From positions 366,590-430,589 of the forward strand of contig JALDRB010000001.1 in assembly GCA_031316155.1 (NCBI GenBank): a stretch of 64,000 bases of DNA, given 5' to 3'. The notes under the pieces were generated by a model that was not told where the DNA came from, did not search any database, and saw only the letters and a program-made list of their open reading frames with translations. Origin of the DNA: Candidatus Scalindua sp. GTDB taxonomy: Bacteria > Planctomycetota > Brocadiia > Brocadiales > Scalinduaceae. Each line of letters begins with the position of its first letter. Position 1 is the first letter of the stretch. Positions 1 through 7,337 of the stretch are shown here, in pieces. The translations under genes and the position numbers were made by a program.

Positions 1-36
1 ATTTTTTGCGCTGAAGGCGCAAGTTCAAAAGACCGT

Positions 37-62
37 AAAAACTGCCATGGACGGCAGTTTTT
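37..62 (+). terminator. Rho-independent terminator-like hairpin
   Basis: A perfect 10-bp stem (37-46 pairs with 53-62) closes a 6-base loop and ends in a run of five T. It probably ends a transcript that enters from outside the window. A smaller hairpin (TTGCGC/GCGCAA, about 6-22) lies just before it. Confidence 0.7.
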
Positions 63-155
63 AACTTTTGGAAAAGTTAGCCTGGATGGTCTGACTTGAT
101 CATATGAGGGATTTTTATTTAAATATAAATAAGTCAGTGAATTACGTTTTTTTGT

Positions 156-173
156 GCAGGAGGCACTAACTCG
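156..173 (+). repeat. 18-bp dispersed motif, copy 1
   Basis: GCAGGAGGCACTAACTCG lies just before the plsC start codon. Near-identical copies occur at 3310-3327 and 38216-38233. The GCAGGAGG part could serve as ribosome binding site for plsC, although the spacing to the ATG is long. Confidence 0.6.
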
Positions 174-178
174 GTGGT

Positions 179-916
179 ATGAAGAAGCTTGTTCAGATTG
201 GCTACACTCTCTATTCCTGGCTTGTGATCTGTTTGCTATGGTTTGCCGGTTATCTGGTTTTACTCGTTTCTCCGTTTGGTGTAAAAGACAGGGAGTCCAG
301 ATACAATTCCGTAGAACGAAAATTTACAAAAATTGCCTTCTGGTTTTTGGGGGTAAAGATTGATACGAATGGGGTTGAGAATATCCCCGTTCATGAGCCG
401 GTAATATTTGTTTCGAATCATCAGAGTTTTTTTGACATAAAGCTTTCTCTGGCCGCTATACCCAGGAATTTCAGTTTTCTCTCTAAGGACATTATTTTTA
501 AGATACCGATTCTTGGGAAATATATGAGAGCGTCAGGCCATATCGGTATTCGGAGAAGCGATGAGAGGAATGCCTATACAACTCTGAATGAAGTTATTCG
601 GAAGTTAGAGAGTGGAAAGTCGATTGTCTTTTTTCCTGAGGGTACGAGGAGTGCTAATGGTGAGCTCGGCCACTTTAAGAGAGGTGTTTCAATGGTTGTT
701 TTACGGTCAGGGAAGAAGGTCGTTCCAATGGCCATAGTCGGGAGCGGAGGGTTTTTGCCGAAAAGCAGTTTTCTCTGTAATCCGGAGAAACGGAGCATCA
801 GTTTTCGGTTTGGAAAACCATTGGAATTCCCGAAGGTAGAGAAAGAGGACCGGTCTCTATCCAAAGAGGTATTAGCAGAAATAAGATGCGAAGTCTCTAA
901 ACTTTTAGGTAATTGA
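179..916 (+). CDS. plsC: 1-acyl-sn-glycerol-3-phosphate acyltransferase (PlsC family)
   Basis: Predicted to transfer an acyl chain to lysophosphatidic acid, giving phosphatidic acid at the inner face of the membrane. The 245-residue protein has an N-terminal hydrophobic segment (about residues 8-30), then the family HX4D motif in NHQSFFD (about residue 80) and the substrate-binding FPEGTRS motif (about residue 155). The length is normal for the family. ATG 179 lies 15 bases after an AGGAGG, which is wide, but no better in-frame start is visible. The next small gene follows closely and may be co-transcribed. The family call is firm; which acyl acceptor it uses is not shown by the sequence. Confidence 0.9.
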   Translation: MKKLVQIGYTLYSWLVICLLWFAGYLVLLVSPFGVKDRESRYNSVERKFTKIAFWFLGVKIDTNGVENIPVHEPVIFVSNHQSFFDIKLSLAAIPRNFSFLSKDIIFKIPILGKYMRASGHIGIRRSDERNAYTTLNEVIRKLESGKSIVFFPEGTRSANGELGHFKRGVSMVVLRSGKKVVPMAIVGSGGFLPKSSFLCNPEKRSISFRFGKPLEFPKVEKEDRSLSKEVLAEIRCEVSKLLGN

Positions 917-927
917 AGGGAGAATCC

Positions 928-1161
928 ATGTGTGATCTGGGAGGGGATTTAAGCTGTGATCTGGGAACCTGGCAGTGCGCCTGCTGCGGTAATGGGATAA
1001 ATGATCTTGATGTAAAGGCAGGAAAGATTGAGGGGTTGTGCGATCTGGGTATCTGTAGTTCCTGTCGTAATGATCCTGCCGAGTGGTTTGGTTTTGCAGG
1101 TACTGAATGGGATGAGGGAGCGTGTGATTTGTGTAGTTCCCCCTGTAAGCTGAAACGCTAA
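928..1161 (+). CDS. Small cysteine-rich protein with CDLG repeats
   Basis: Not recognised as a named family. The 77-residue product has 11 cysteines: three CDLG units, a CACC, a CSSC and a closing CDLCSSPC. The spacing suggests metal or iron-sulfur binding. No membrane segment or signal peptide is visible. ATG 928 is chosen over the in-frame TTG at 913 because GAAGGGAGA lies just before it. It follows plsC by 11 bases, so the two are probably co-transcribed. The even spread and repetition of cysteines argue that the frame is real. Confidence 0.65.
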   Translation: MCDLGGDLSCDLGTWQCACCGNGINDLDVKAGKIEGLCDLGICSSCRNDPAEWFGFAGTEWDEGACDLCSSPCKLKR

Positions 1162-1230
1162 CATATTAAGGAAAAAAGAGAGTGGTCATGTAATTTTGCA
1201 ATACAATTAATTTCTGTTTTTAGCTGAGTT

Positions 1231-1533
1231 ATGGTCATACCCCCTCAACAATTAATAATAGCGTTTCTTATTGCAGGCGGTGTCGCTTTTTTTATTCATA
1301 AAGACGCCCTCAAGAACGGATACAGCAAAAATGCAGCTATAGGATGGATGCTGGGGGTGTTTCTGATGATGATAGTTTTTCTGCCGGCATACCTGATAGT
1401 GACCTATATAGTCTTAAAAGGGCGGGTGGCAAGACGTCCTGAAATTTTAACACGTTGTGAGTACTGCGGAAAGCACTACGAGGGTAACCCGAACTACTGT
1501 CCAAACTGCGGCCATCTAGTCCGGAAAGTATAG
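1231..1533 (+). CDS. Small membrane protein with C-terminal zinc ribbon
   Basis: The 100-residue protein has two predicted membrane helices (about residues 5-23 and 37-63) and a C-terminal zinc ribbon, CEYCG then YCPNCG (about residues 76-95). This layout is common in small bacterial membrane proteins of unknown function. The tail is probably cytoplasmic and binds zinc. It lies between the Cys-rich gene and yqeY on the same strand. Confidence 0.7.
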   Translation: MVIPPQQLIIAFLIAGGVAFFIHKDALKNGYSKNAAIGWMLGVFLMMIVFLPAYLIVTYIVLKGRVARRPEILTRCEYCGKHYEGNPNYCPNCGHLVRKV

Positions 1534-1558
1534 GGTTTTGAAAAAATTTACCATTATT

Positions 1559-1987
1559 ATGATGAAAGAGCGTATAACAAAAGAGTTAAAGGATGCGATG
1601 AGAGCCAGGGATGCGATGAGGACATCAGTTTTGAGGATGTTACTGGCAGAAATAACACATCTGGAAAAGTCCGGAAAGGATTTTGATTGTCAGGATGTGA
1701 TAAAGGGTTATGCAAAAAAACTAAAGAAGGCGATTGAGGAATACGAACGCCTGCAAATCCGGGAAAGGGTGGATTCGAACCTGGCAGAACTTGCAATTGT
1801 TGAAGAATTTCTCCCGAAACAGCTGTCCGATGAGGAGCTCAAAAAGATTATACGCGAGATTGTTGAATCGGAGAAGCTTACGCACAAAGATCTAGGGTCG
1901 GCAATGAGGATTATTATGGGCAAATATAAGGATGTTGCTGACGGGAAAAAGGTTCAGACCCTGATAAAGGATATACTGGCAAACTGA
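1559..1987 (+). CDS. YqeY/GatB-like domain protein
   Basis: The product matches the YqeY family, helical proteins of about 145-150 residues related to the tRNA-binding tail of the GatB amidotransferase subunit. Seen here: an N-terminal RITKELKDAMRARD-type helix, the central EEFLPKQLSDEEL segment, and the C-terminal GSAMRIIMGKYKDVADGK segment typical of the family. The frame opens at a TTG at 1538, but tandem ATGs at 1559 and 1562 fit the usual N-terminus better. The biological role of stand-alone YqeY is not established. Confidence 0.85.
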   Translation: MMKERITKELKDAMRARDAMRTSVLRMLLAEITHLEKSGKDFDCQDVIKGYAKKLKKAIEEYERLQIRERVDSNLAELAIVEEFLPKQLSDEELKKIIREIVESEKLTHKDLGSAMRIIMGKYKDVADGKKVQTLIKDILAN

Positions 1988-2072
1988 TTGGAAGGTCCAT
2001 AGAGGAATAAGGACTTGTGGCACAGTATATGGCAGGTAGTTTTGAAAATGATACAAAATGTTGTGTTTTTCT

Positions 2073-2100
2073 TTGACATTTTGTTATGTCTTGATATACT
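2073..2100 (+). promoter_or_regulatory. Sigma-70-type promoter for the glutaredoxin-like gene
   Basis: TTGACA (2073-2078) and TATACT (2095-2100) are separated by 16 bases. They lie 83 bases before the ATG at 2183. Confidence 0.7.
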
Positions 2101-2182
2101 TTTCATCTATCTGTTGAAAAGGCCTTTTGTAGAAAAAAGTGAGTTTATCTTATCCTTGTAATCCTTAAAAGAAGGGGGTATT

Positions 2183-2383
2183 ATGAAGTATATCTATACA
2201 GCAGTTGATTGCCCGAAGTGTGAAACGCTCAAGGAAAAATATAAAGCGCAGGGTGTAGAGTATGTTGAAAGAGACGCTGATAGGCTTAAAAGACCATCAG
2301 ATGATCGTGACGATATTGATATTGAAGCATTTGTGCAGCTTTCAATGCAGAACATGGTTCTTCCTGTTGAGATAGATAATTAA
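2183..2383 (+). CDS. Glutaredoxin-like thiol protein
   Basis: A 66-residue protein of the thioredoxin fold. A short beta strand is followed by the redox motif CPKC (residues 10-13), a helix, and a VLPVEI segment that fits the cis-proline loop of glutaredoxins. It is shorter than standard glutaredoxins (about 80 residues). It probably acts in cytoplasmic thiol exchange, but the partner is unknown. A GAAGGGGG ribosome binding site precedes the ATG. The gene has its own promoter and stands alone. Confidence 0.7.
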   Translation: MKYIYTAVDCPKCETLKEKYKAQGVEYVERDADRLKRPSDDRDDIDIEAFVQLSMQNMVLPVEIDN

Positions 2384-2469
2384 CAGAGTTGTATTATTCT
2401 CTTAAAAGAAATATTTTAACCAAATTTGGCAAAATATTTATTAAGAGAGTTTTTCATGATATCTGATAA

Positions 2470-2604
2470 GCATCAAATAACAAGTTCCAAATAACAAATA
2501 AATCACAACGAACAAATCAAAATTCCAAACAAGCTGGTTTGATAATTTGAATATTGTAATTTGAAATTTGTTTGGACTTTGTTAATTGAGATTTGTAATT
2601 TATT
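2470..2604. repeat. AT-rich interspersed repeat with inverted arms
   Basis: The 326-base gap between the glutaredoxin-like gene and ndk is filled largely by this element. The left part is built from CAAATAACAA and AAATTCCAAAC units. The right part (from about 2537) is an imperfect reverse complement containing GTTTG, ATTTGAAATTTG and TTTGGAC. The whole could fold into a long imperfect hairpin. A half copy of the left arm occurs at about 25340-25420. Confidence 0.65.
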
Positions 2605-2709
2605 AACACCTATTTGGTTCTGGCTTGCCCAGGTTAGCGATATATGCAGCAGTAACGGTAAATTTTTTTTAATTTTTGTTGAGGAGTAAGGGCTTTCGCC
2701 TTTGATAGA

Positions 2710-3228
2710 ATGACGGAGACAATTAGTGATAATATAGAACAGACGTTAGTCTTGATAAAACCGGATGGGCTGGTTAAATCTCTCACCGGCAATATTATTG
2801 ACAAGCTGTCTGAGAGCGAATTGGTGATCGTTGGAGCAAAGATGGTTTCTGTAGATAAAGATCTTGCGGAAACGCATTACAAGGACTTGAAGGATCAGAA
2901 ATTTTTTGAAGAACTTATCCAGTATATTATGGGGGCATATCATACCAGAAGGGTTTTAGCGCTGGTTTATGAAGGCGAGAATGCCATACAGCGAGTCCGG
3001 CACATTACGGGGGATACGAATCCCGAAAAGGCAAGCCCAACCTCTTTGCGCGGTAAATACGGAAGGATTACAACAAGCGGGGTTTTTGAGAATGTTGTTC
3101 ACGCATCAAGCAGCTTTGAGGATGCGAAAAGGGAGATTCAGCTTTGGTTTAAGCCCGGTGAGCTTACAAAGGTTATATTTGATACGAAGGAAGAAGAAGT
3201 GACAAAGAAGGAAGCCGTCTGGAAATAG
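2710..3228 (+). CDS. ndk: Nucleoside diphosphate kinase
   Basis: Balances nucleoside triphosphate pools by phosphate transfer through a histidine. The protein (172 residues) has the N-terminal TLVLIKPDG strand, the GDTNPEKASPTSLRGKYG loop, and the catalytic histidine in NVVHASSSFEDAKREI (about residue 138), where most members read NxxHGSDS. It is about 25 residues longer than the usual bacterial enzyme, with a charged C-terminal tail (KEEEVTKKEAVWK). GAGGAG lies upstream of the start. The histidine and the nucleotide loop make the call firm, although the HAS variant is slightly unusual. Confidence 0.88.
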   Translation: MTETISDNIEQTLVLIKPDGLVKSLTGNIIDKLSESELVIVGAKMVSVDKDLAETHYKDLKDQKFFEELIQYIMGAYHTRRVLALVYEGENAIQRVRHITGDTNPEKASPTSLRGKYGRITTSGVFENVVHASSSFEDAKREIQLWFKPGELTKVIFDTKEEEVTKKEAVWK

Positions 3229-3309
3229 CGAACATGCTGCCTGGCCGAGCCAGAACACGGAAATGCAAAATGTAAAATTAGCAGCCAGCTTAAAATGGAG
3301 AGAAGGTAG

Positions 3310-3327
3310 GCAGGATGCACTAACTCG
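3310..3327 (+). repeat. 18-bp dispersed motif, copy 2
   Basis: GCAGGATGCACTAACTCG. Its right end overlaps the last codons and the stop codon of the minus-strand integron integrase (stop at 3320-3322). Confidence 0.6.
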
Positions 3328-3988
3328 AAAAATCAAGAGGGCCTTTTACCACTTTTGCTGTCTGACTCTTTATCGTATGGGTATATACCATTGTAGTCCT
3401 TACATCGCTATGCCCCAGCAATTCCTGAATAGTACGAATGTCATAATTTGCCTGTAATAGGTGGGTCGCGAAGCTATGACGAAACGTATGGGCTGAAGCG
3501 CGCTTGCCTATCTTTGACTTTCCAACAGCCCGCCTTATGGATTTCTGCACATGAGATTCATGCAGGTGATACCGTCGGTGTTCACCTGTTCCTGGAACGA
3601 GGGTTAATGTCTTTGCAGGGGAAAACCACTGCCAGACCAACTCTTTAGCACAATTCTTGTACTTCTTATCCAACAAGTCAAACATGAAAGCACCTGAATA
3701 ATTCGCTTCCAGGTCTATTTGATGCAGATTTTTTACTCGTTTAAGATGTGCTTTCAGCTCAGGCATTATTGTCCCCGGCAGAGGTGCCGTCCTGTCTTTT
3801 TTTTTCTCCAATTTTCTCATAAAATTCTGAAGACTTTCGGGTTGAATACTTTGGAAATTATACTTCTGGCAAAAATCAAGATAATACTGCAACCATTTTC
3901 TATAATGATTTTGATGGTCTTTAGGGATTTTGTTTTTTGCCAAAGCAGAATCGAAACGAACAGATACTTCTTGTGGTATACGTATCAT
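3320..3988 (-). CDS. intI: Integron integrase IntI, internally deleted
   Basis: A tyrosine recombinase of the integron class. The C-terminal half reads like IntI: the IntI-specific extra region ([20 protein letters not shown] then [11 protein letters not shown]) is present, followed by HTFRHSF (H167, R170), LLGHSD (H193) and the nucleophile tyrosine in TMVYTH (Y202). The N-terminal SAM-like domain (about 1-60) joins directly to [10 protein letters not shown] at about residue 64. About 100 residues normally lie between these, including the first catalytic arginine. At 222 residues against about 320 for the family, it is probably inactive. The junction lies near a run of nine T (about 3797-3805 on the plus strand). 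It points away from the cassette array, as intI usually does. Confidence 0.85.
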   Translation of the reverse strand: MIRIPQEVSVRFDSALAKNKIPKDHQNHYRKWLQYYLDFCQKYNFQSIQPESLQNFMRKLEKKKDRTAPLPGTIMPELKAHLKRVKNLHQIDLEANYSGAFMFDLLDKKYKNCAKELVWQWFSPAKTLTLVPGTGEHRRYHLHESHVQKSIRRAVGKSKIGKRASAHTFRHSFATHLLQANYDIRTIQELLGHSDVRTTMVYTHTIKSQTAKVVKGPLDFSS

Positions 3989-4133
3989 TGAAGAATAACG
4001 TTACATAATAGATACTATACAGCTAAGTAATTGTAAAAATAAGCTTTGAAATTTGTCAAATATTTCATTAAATTTGTTACTATATAAAACTATAGAATAA
4101 CTTGTTGTGTGTGAAAAAAATAGATAAATAGCT

Positions 4134-4439
4134 ATGCAACAAAAGATTGAAATTGGCAAATCAATAATTAAAAGATTATTCGAATATAATGAAACCAATC
4201 ATCTCGATGATGAAACGGAGTTTTTTCCAGTTTTAAAAATAATAATTTTGGGGACTAATGATACTTGTAAAACATCTGAAGAAAGGCATGAGGTAGAAAA
4301 ACAAATAAAGGAATATGCTAAACAACGTTATATAGCTTTATGGATTTCTCAAGCAGAAGATGATGAAGAAGAATTTGATGAAGGATATGAGAAAAGAGAA
4401 GCCTTAAAGAGTTTTAATAAGATTTACAAAAATGTCTGA
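4134..4439 (+). CDS. Hypothetical protein, first integron cassette
   Basis: A 101-residue, highly charged, glutamate-rich protein with no recognised family. The C-terminal half has an acidic stretch (QAEDDEEEFDEGYE). It lies directly upstream of an attC-like site and downstream of intI, so it is the integrase-proximal cassette. No Shine-Dalgarno is obvious, which is common in cassettes. The surrounding DNA is more AT-rich than the next cassette. Confidence 0.55.
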   Translation: MQQKIEIGKSIIKRLFEYNETNHLDDETEFFPVLKIIILGTNDTCKTSEERHEVEKQIKEYAKQRYIALWISQAEDDEEEFDEGYEKREALKSFNKIYKNV

Positions 4440-4440
4440 C

Positions 4441-4498
4441 TCATAACAACTCATTCCAACGGATGGCAAATAGCCGCCGCTGAATTCGGTCGTTAGGC
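4441..4498 (+). other. attC site of cassette 1
   Basis: The left core-like TCATAAC (4441-4447) and right core GTTAGGC (4492-4498, fitting GTTRRRY) flank imperfectly paired inner arms (ATTCCAACGG against CCGCTGAAT). Size and order fit an integron recombination site. Confidence 0.75.
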
Positions 4499-4531
4499 AA
4501 CCACATTCAACCAAATCAAAGGAATTTCACT

Positions 4532-5314
4532 ATGGAACTAGATTTAAAAGGTAAAACAGCTTTGGTGACAGCATCTTCGAGCGGCATAGGCTTAGAAATC
4601 GTCCGTTCGTTGACTACTGAAGGAGCTAAAGTAGTCATTAATGGTCGAACGCAGGCAAGTGTGGAGCAAGCTATTAAAAGCGTAGGCATTTCTGGTGCCG
4701 AGCTAATCCCTCTTGTTACGGACAACGGAACTGCTGAAGGTTGCGAAAAAACCATCTCGCAGTTGAAGGAAGTCGATATCCTCGTCAATAATTTAGGAAT
4801 CTACGAAGCGGTTGGATTCTTTGACGAAAGCGACGAATCTTGGCAAAAACTTTTTGAAATTAACATTATGAGTGGAGTACGTCTTGCCCGTCATTATCTT
4901 CAAGGCATGCTGAAGCGAGGGCACGGGCGCGTGGTATTTATATCAAGTGAATCAGGTGTTAGCCCAGCGCCCGAGATGGCCCACTATAGTGCGACAAAAA
5001 CCATGCAATTAGGAATTTCACGTTCATTGGCAGAATTAACCAAAGGAACAGAGGTGACTGTAAATTCGGTACTTCCTGGACCCACTCGCACTGATAGTGT
5101 CGAGAAATTCATTCAAGATGTATTCCCTGAACTACCCCCAGCCGAAGCCGAACGACAATTTATGTCCGAGAACCGCCCGACGTCCCTAATTAGTCGTCTT
5201 ATAAAACCAAAAGAAATCGGAGACATTGTTACCTTCTTATGCAGTGCGCGTGCTTCTGTCATCAATGGTTCCTGCATCCGTGCGGAAGGTGGCCTTGTAC
5301 GCAGCGTATTCTGA
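4532..5314 (+). CDS. Short-chain dehydrogenase/reductase, cassette 2
   Basis: A classical NAD(P)-dependent SDR of 260 residues. Seen: the Rossmann glycine motif TASSSGIG (about 12-19), NNLG (about 86-89), the catalytic serine in ISSESG, and the YSATK motif carrying catalytic Tyr and Lys (about 153-157). A PGPTRT segment follows, as in this family. Substrate cannot be told. It is bounded by attC sites at 4441-4498 and 5328-5401, so it is an integron cassette. Codon choice looks richer in G and C than its neighbours, fitting foreign origin. The N-terminus is set by ATG 4532 after AAAGGA. Confidence 0.88.
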   Translation: MELDLKGKTALVTASSSGIGLEIVRSLTTEGAKVVINGRTQASVEQAIKSVGISGAELIPLVTDNGTAEGCEKTISQLKEVDILVNNLGIYEAVGFFDESDESWQKLFEINIMSGVRLARHYLQGMLKRGHGRVVFISSESGVSPAPEMAHYSATKTMQLGISRSLAELTKGTEVTVNSVLPGPTRTDSVEKFIQDVFPELPPAEAERQFMSENRPTSLISRLIKPKEIGDIVTFLCSARASVINGSCIRAEGGLVRSVF

Positions 5315-5327
5315 ATCAATAACATAT

Positions 5328-5401
5328 GCCTAACAAGCGAGTCTACCTAATGAGAACCCGTCCTGCGGCCGGAACCTCATAGGTGACTCTGGACGTTATG
5401 T
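5328..5401 (+). other. attC site of cassette 2
   Basis: Left core GCCTAAC (5328-5334) matches RYYYAAC exactly; right core is GTTATGT (5395-5401). The inner arms GAGTC-T-ACCTA-A-TGAG and CTCATAGGTGACTC pair perfectly apart from two unpaired bases on one arm. Such extrahelical bases are the structural mark of attC. Confidence 0.88.
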
Positions 5402-5412
5402 GAAAAAATCAT

Positions 5413-6561
5413 ATGTCATTCGATTTTTTACAATATAGAGGGAACCGATACTTAGTTCCTGTAGAAATACAAAAAAAGGAGTCGTATTACTATGACCTAA
5501 TGAATATTGAACACAGCTTTACCGGAAGAGTTGACGCATGGTTATCGAATACATTCATTCTCGAGTCGGCTCAACTAGTTGTAAATGCCATTAATCTTTT
5601 TGAAATGGGTTACTTTGATTGTGCTTATTATTCTCTGCGGCAGTCTTTGGAGCTATCAACAACGATGATCTATCTCGTTGATATTGATGAAAAGAAAAAA
5701 GAGGCCGAGCTTAAAAAATGGAAAAACGTAGAACGTTTCCCAATGCAAGCTCAAATGATGGAGTTTCTTAGCCAGCATGGAGAAGTCTTTAAAGATTTTA
5801 AATCTAAATTAGAACCTTATTTCAAACAGCTGGAGTCAGCCAAGGCAAAACTTAATAAGTATGTGCACAAACAAGGTTTGGATAAATTTTATGTATCAAG
5901 AAATCATCCTATAAATGGTAGTAAATCGAGGAAAGATTTTATTAATGAATTTGAAAATCATCTTGAGACTTGTATCGGCGCTATTGCCGTATTCAGGCTA
6001 GGCGTAGACCCATTTCCTATTCTACTTAATGATGAAGAAATATTTCGTAGAACTGGCGATTTAATGACTAGTGCATACTCCAGTGATTTCATTGAAACCT
6101 ATATTGGAAATGAGGCTGTAGAGTGCTACAAAAATACTGAAATTTATCAAGGTTACTATGAGTACTTTCTTTCCCAAGAAAAGAAGGATGAATGCGTAAC
6201 AAACATCGTGAAGCATCAATACATTGATACTGATAAAATCGATGAAATTCTAAACCAAAAACACCTAATTTCTGATTCAGATCTGCACGCAGTTCTCTTA
6301 TGTAAATCGTCTGACAAAGTTGTGAAAGTATATACCTCAGGTGGCTTTTTACAATATTTCACTAATAGGAATACTGTGCGGGAGAAAAAGTCCTGGGACA
6401 GCAGGGATTTTCATAAATTTAAGGAATACAAATCACAGTCAAATATACCATATGATAAAGCGTTTATTACCCACGTTCTGCTAAATAAAAAAAGTTTTTT
6501 TATCGAACATAATGAGCCATTTGAAAACGATGAAATTGAAAAAATCAAAAGCATCACATAA
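5413..6561 (+). CDS. Hypothetical protein, cassette 3
   Basis: A 382-residue protein of no family I recognise. It is largely helical and soluble-looking, without a signal peptide or membrane segments. The N-terminal 190 residues contain a helical region with SLRQSLELSTTMIYLVD. The C-terminal part has alternating charged segments. It starts 12 bases after attC2 and its stop overlaps the left end of attC3, so it fills a whole cassette. It is long for cassette cargo. Confidence 0.65.
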   Translation: MSFDFLQYRGNRYLVPVEIQKKESYYYDLMNIEHSFTGRVDAWLSNTFILESAQLVVNAINLFEMGYFDCAYYSLRQSLELSTTMIYLVDIDEKKKEAELKKWKNVERFPMQAQMMEFLSQHGEVFKDFKSKLEPYFKQLESAKAKLNKYVHKQGLDKFYVSRNHPINGSKSRKDFINEFENHLETCIGAIAVFRLGVDPFPILLNDEEIFRRTGDLMTSAYSSDFIETYIGNEAVECYKNTEIYQGYYEYFLSQEKKDECVTNIVKHQYIDTDKIDEILNQKHLISDSDLHAVLLCKSSDKVVKVYTSGGFLQYFTNRNTVREKKSWDSRDFHKFKEYKSQSNIPYDKAFITHVLLNKKSFFIEHNEPFENDEIEKIKSIT

Positions 6562-6646
6562 CAATAAAATTCAGCGGTTGGCGTAAATGTTGGCGGCGCT
6601 TACGCGGCAAGTTGATTGGCGCCACTGCTGATTAGCATCGTTAGAC
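6556..6646 (+). other. attC site of cassette 3
   Basis: ACATAAC (6556-6562) and GTTAGAC (6640-6646) flank arms that pair as AATTCAGCGGTTGGCG against CGCCACTGCTGATT with unpaired bases. A second GC-rich inverted repeat sits inside. It overlaps the stop of the preceding gene. Confidence 0.8.
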
Positions 6647-6668
6647 TATAAAAATAATAAAATAAAAT

Positions 6669-6941
6669 ATGGAATTTGAATGGGATCCAGATAAGTCTAA
6701 AGCGAATTTTAAGAAACACGGCATCTCTTTTCATGAGGCGGCAACAGTATTTGGAGATTCATTGGCAATAACTTTTAACGATCCAGACCATTCAATTCGT
6801 GAGCATAGATTCTTGACTTTTGGATACTCCAGAATGAATCAATTATTGGTTGTCGTTCATATGAAACGGCATGGAAAAATAAGAATAATAAGCGCAAGAC
6901 GTGCAACAAGACAAGAAAGGAAAATATATGAAGAAGGTTAA
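6669..6941 (+). CDS. brnT: BrnT-family toxin, cassette 4
   Basis: Toxin of the type II BrnT/BrnA pair, a RelE-like ribonuclease family. The 90-residue protein shows the family pattern: N-terminal FEWDPDKSKANFKKHGISF, a central DPDHSIREHRFLTFGYS, and the C-terminal RIISARRATRQERKIYEEG. It overlaps the antitoxin gene by 14 bases, as is usual. Toxin-antitoxin pairs are frequent in chromosomal integron arrays, where they are thought to stabilise the array. Confidence 0.9.
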   Translation: MEFEWDPDKSKANFKKHGISFHEAATVFGDSLAITFNDPDHSIREHRFLTFGYSRMNQLLVVVHMKRHGKIRIISARRATRQERKIYEEG

Positions 6942-7155
6942 ACACGAAGAAATGCGTAAAGAGTATAGACGGGAAGATTTAGGAAAAGGAATAAGAGGAA
7001 AATATTTTGACGAATACAAAAAAGGAACGAACCTTGTTCTTCTTAGTCCTGATGTGGCGAAAGCGTTTCCGGATGATGCATCGGTTAATGAAGCATTGCG
7101 AAGCCTGATAAAAATAGCACAAAAATCAAAAGGACTAGCAAAGCGCTCCACCTGA
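6928..7155 (+). CDS. brnA: BrnA-family antitoxin
   Basis: Partner of BrnT. The 75-residue protein has a basic N-terminus and a C-terminal helix-rich part (SPDVAKAFPDDASVNEALRSL) typical of BrnA DNA-binding tails. The start is ATG 6928, with AAAGGA upstream inside brnT; the in-frame GTG at 6901 would lie deep in brnT and is unlikely. BrnA normally neutralises the toxin and represses the shared promoter, so the pair is probably self-regulated within the cassette. Confidence 0.85.
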   Translation: MKKVKHEEMRKEYRREDLGKGIRGKYFDEYKKGTNLVLLSPDVAKAFPDDASVNEALRSLIKIAQKSKGLAKRST

Positions 7156-7203
7156 CCGCTATTCCGCTGCGCTCCGTAGCGGCAGGTGAGCTCCACGTTT
7201 GAT
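7140..7203 (+). other. Probable degenerate attC site of cassette 4
   Basis: Arms GCTC-C-ACCTG-A-CCGCTA (7145-7161) and TAGCGGCAGGTGAGC (7177-7191) pair fully except for two unpaired bases, as in attC2. A GTTTGAT (7197-7203) takes the right-core place with one mismatch to GTTRRRY. The left core is not clear. It overlaps the end of brnA. Confidence 0.55.
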
Positions 7204-7251
7204 CGTGGTAGAGTGGTTGAATCAAAACTGCCCAGATACAAGGCGCGCAAT

Positions 7252-7300
7252 AATTCCGTAACCGGAACGTGCTATTGTGCTTGAGGATTACGGAATTTTT
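7252..7300 (+). terminator. Hairpin with T run after the cassette array
   Basis: AATTCCGTAA (7252-7261) and TTACGGAATT (7288-7297) form a 10-bp stem with a 26-base loop, followed by T. It could end transcription of the cassettes and insulate the convergent queA. The loop is long for an efficient terminator. Confidence 0.45.
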
Positions 7301-7337
7301 ACAGCAACGCAGTAGGTGGGTAATTTTGGTTCAATTA

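Noticed and set aside
3990..4133. attI site and Pc promoter next to intI
   Set aside because: An attI is expected here, and a GTTACAT at about 4000 could be a core, but it does not fit GTTRRRY and no paired integrase-binding sites were clear. Not annotated.
6843..7250. 135-residue minus-strand open frame across brnT-brnA
   Set aside because: It crosses a recognised TA pair and an attC-like site; no independent support.
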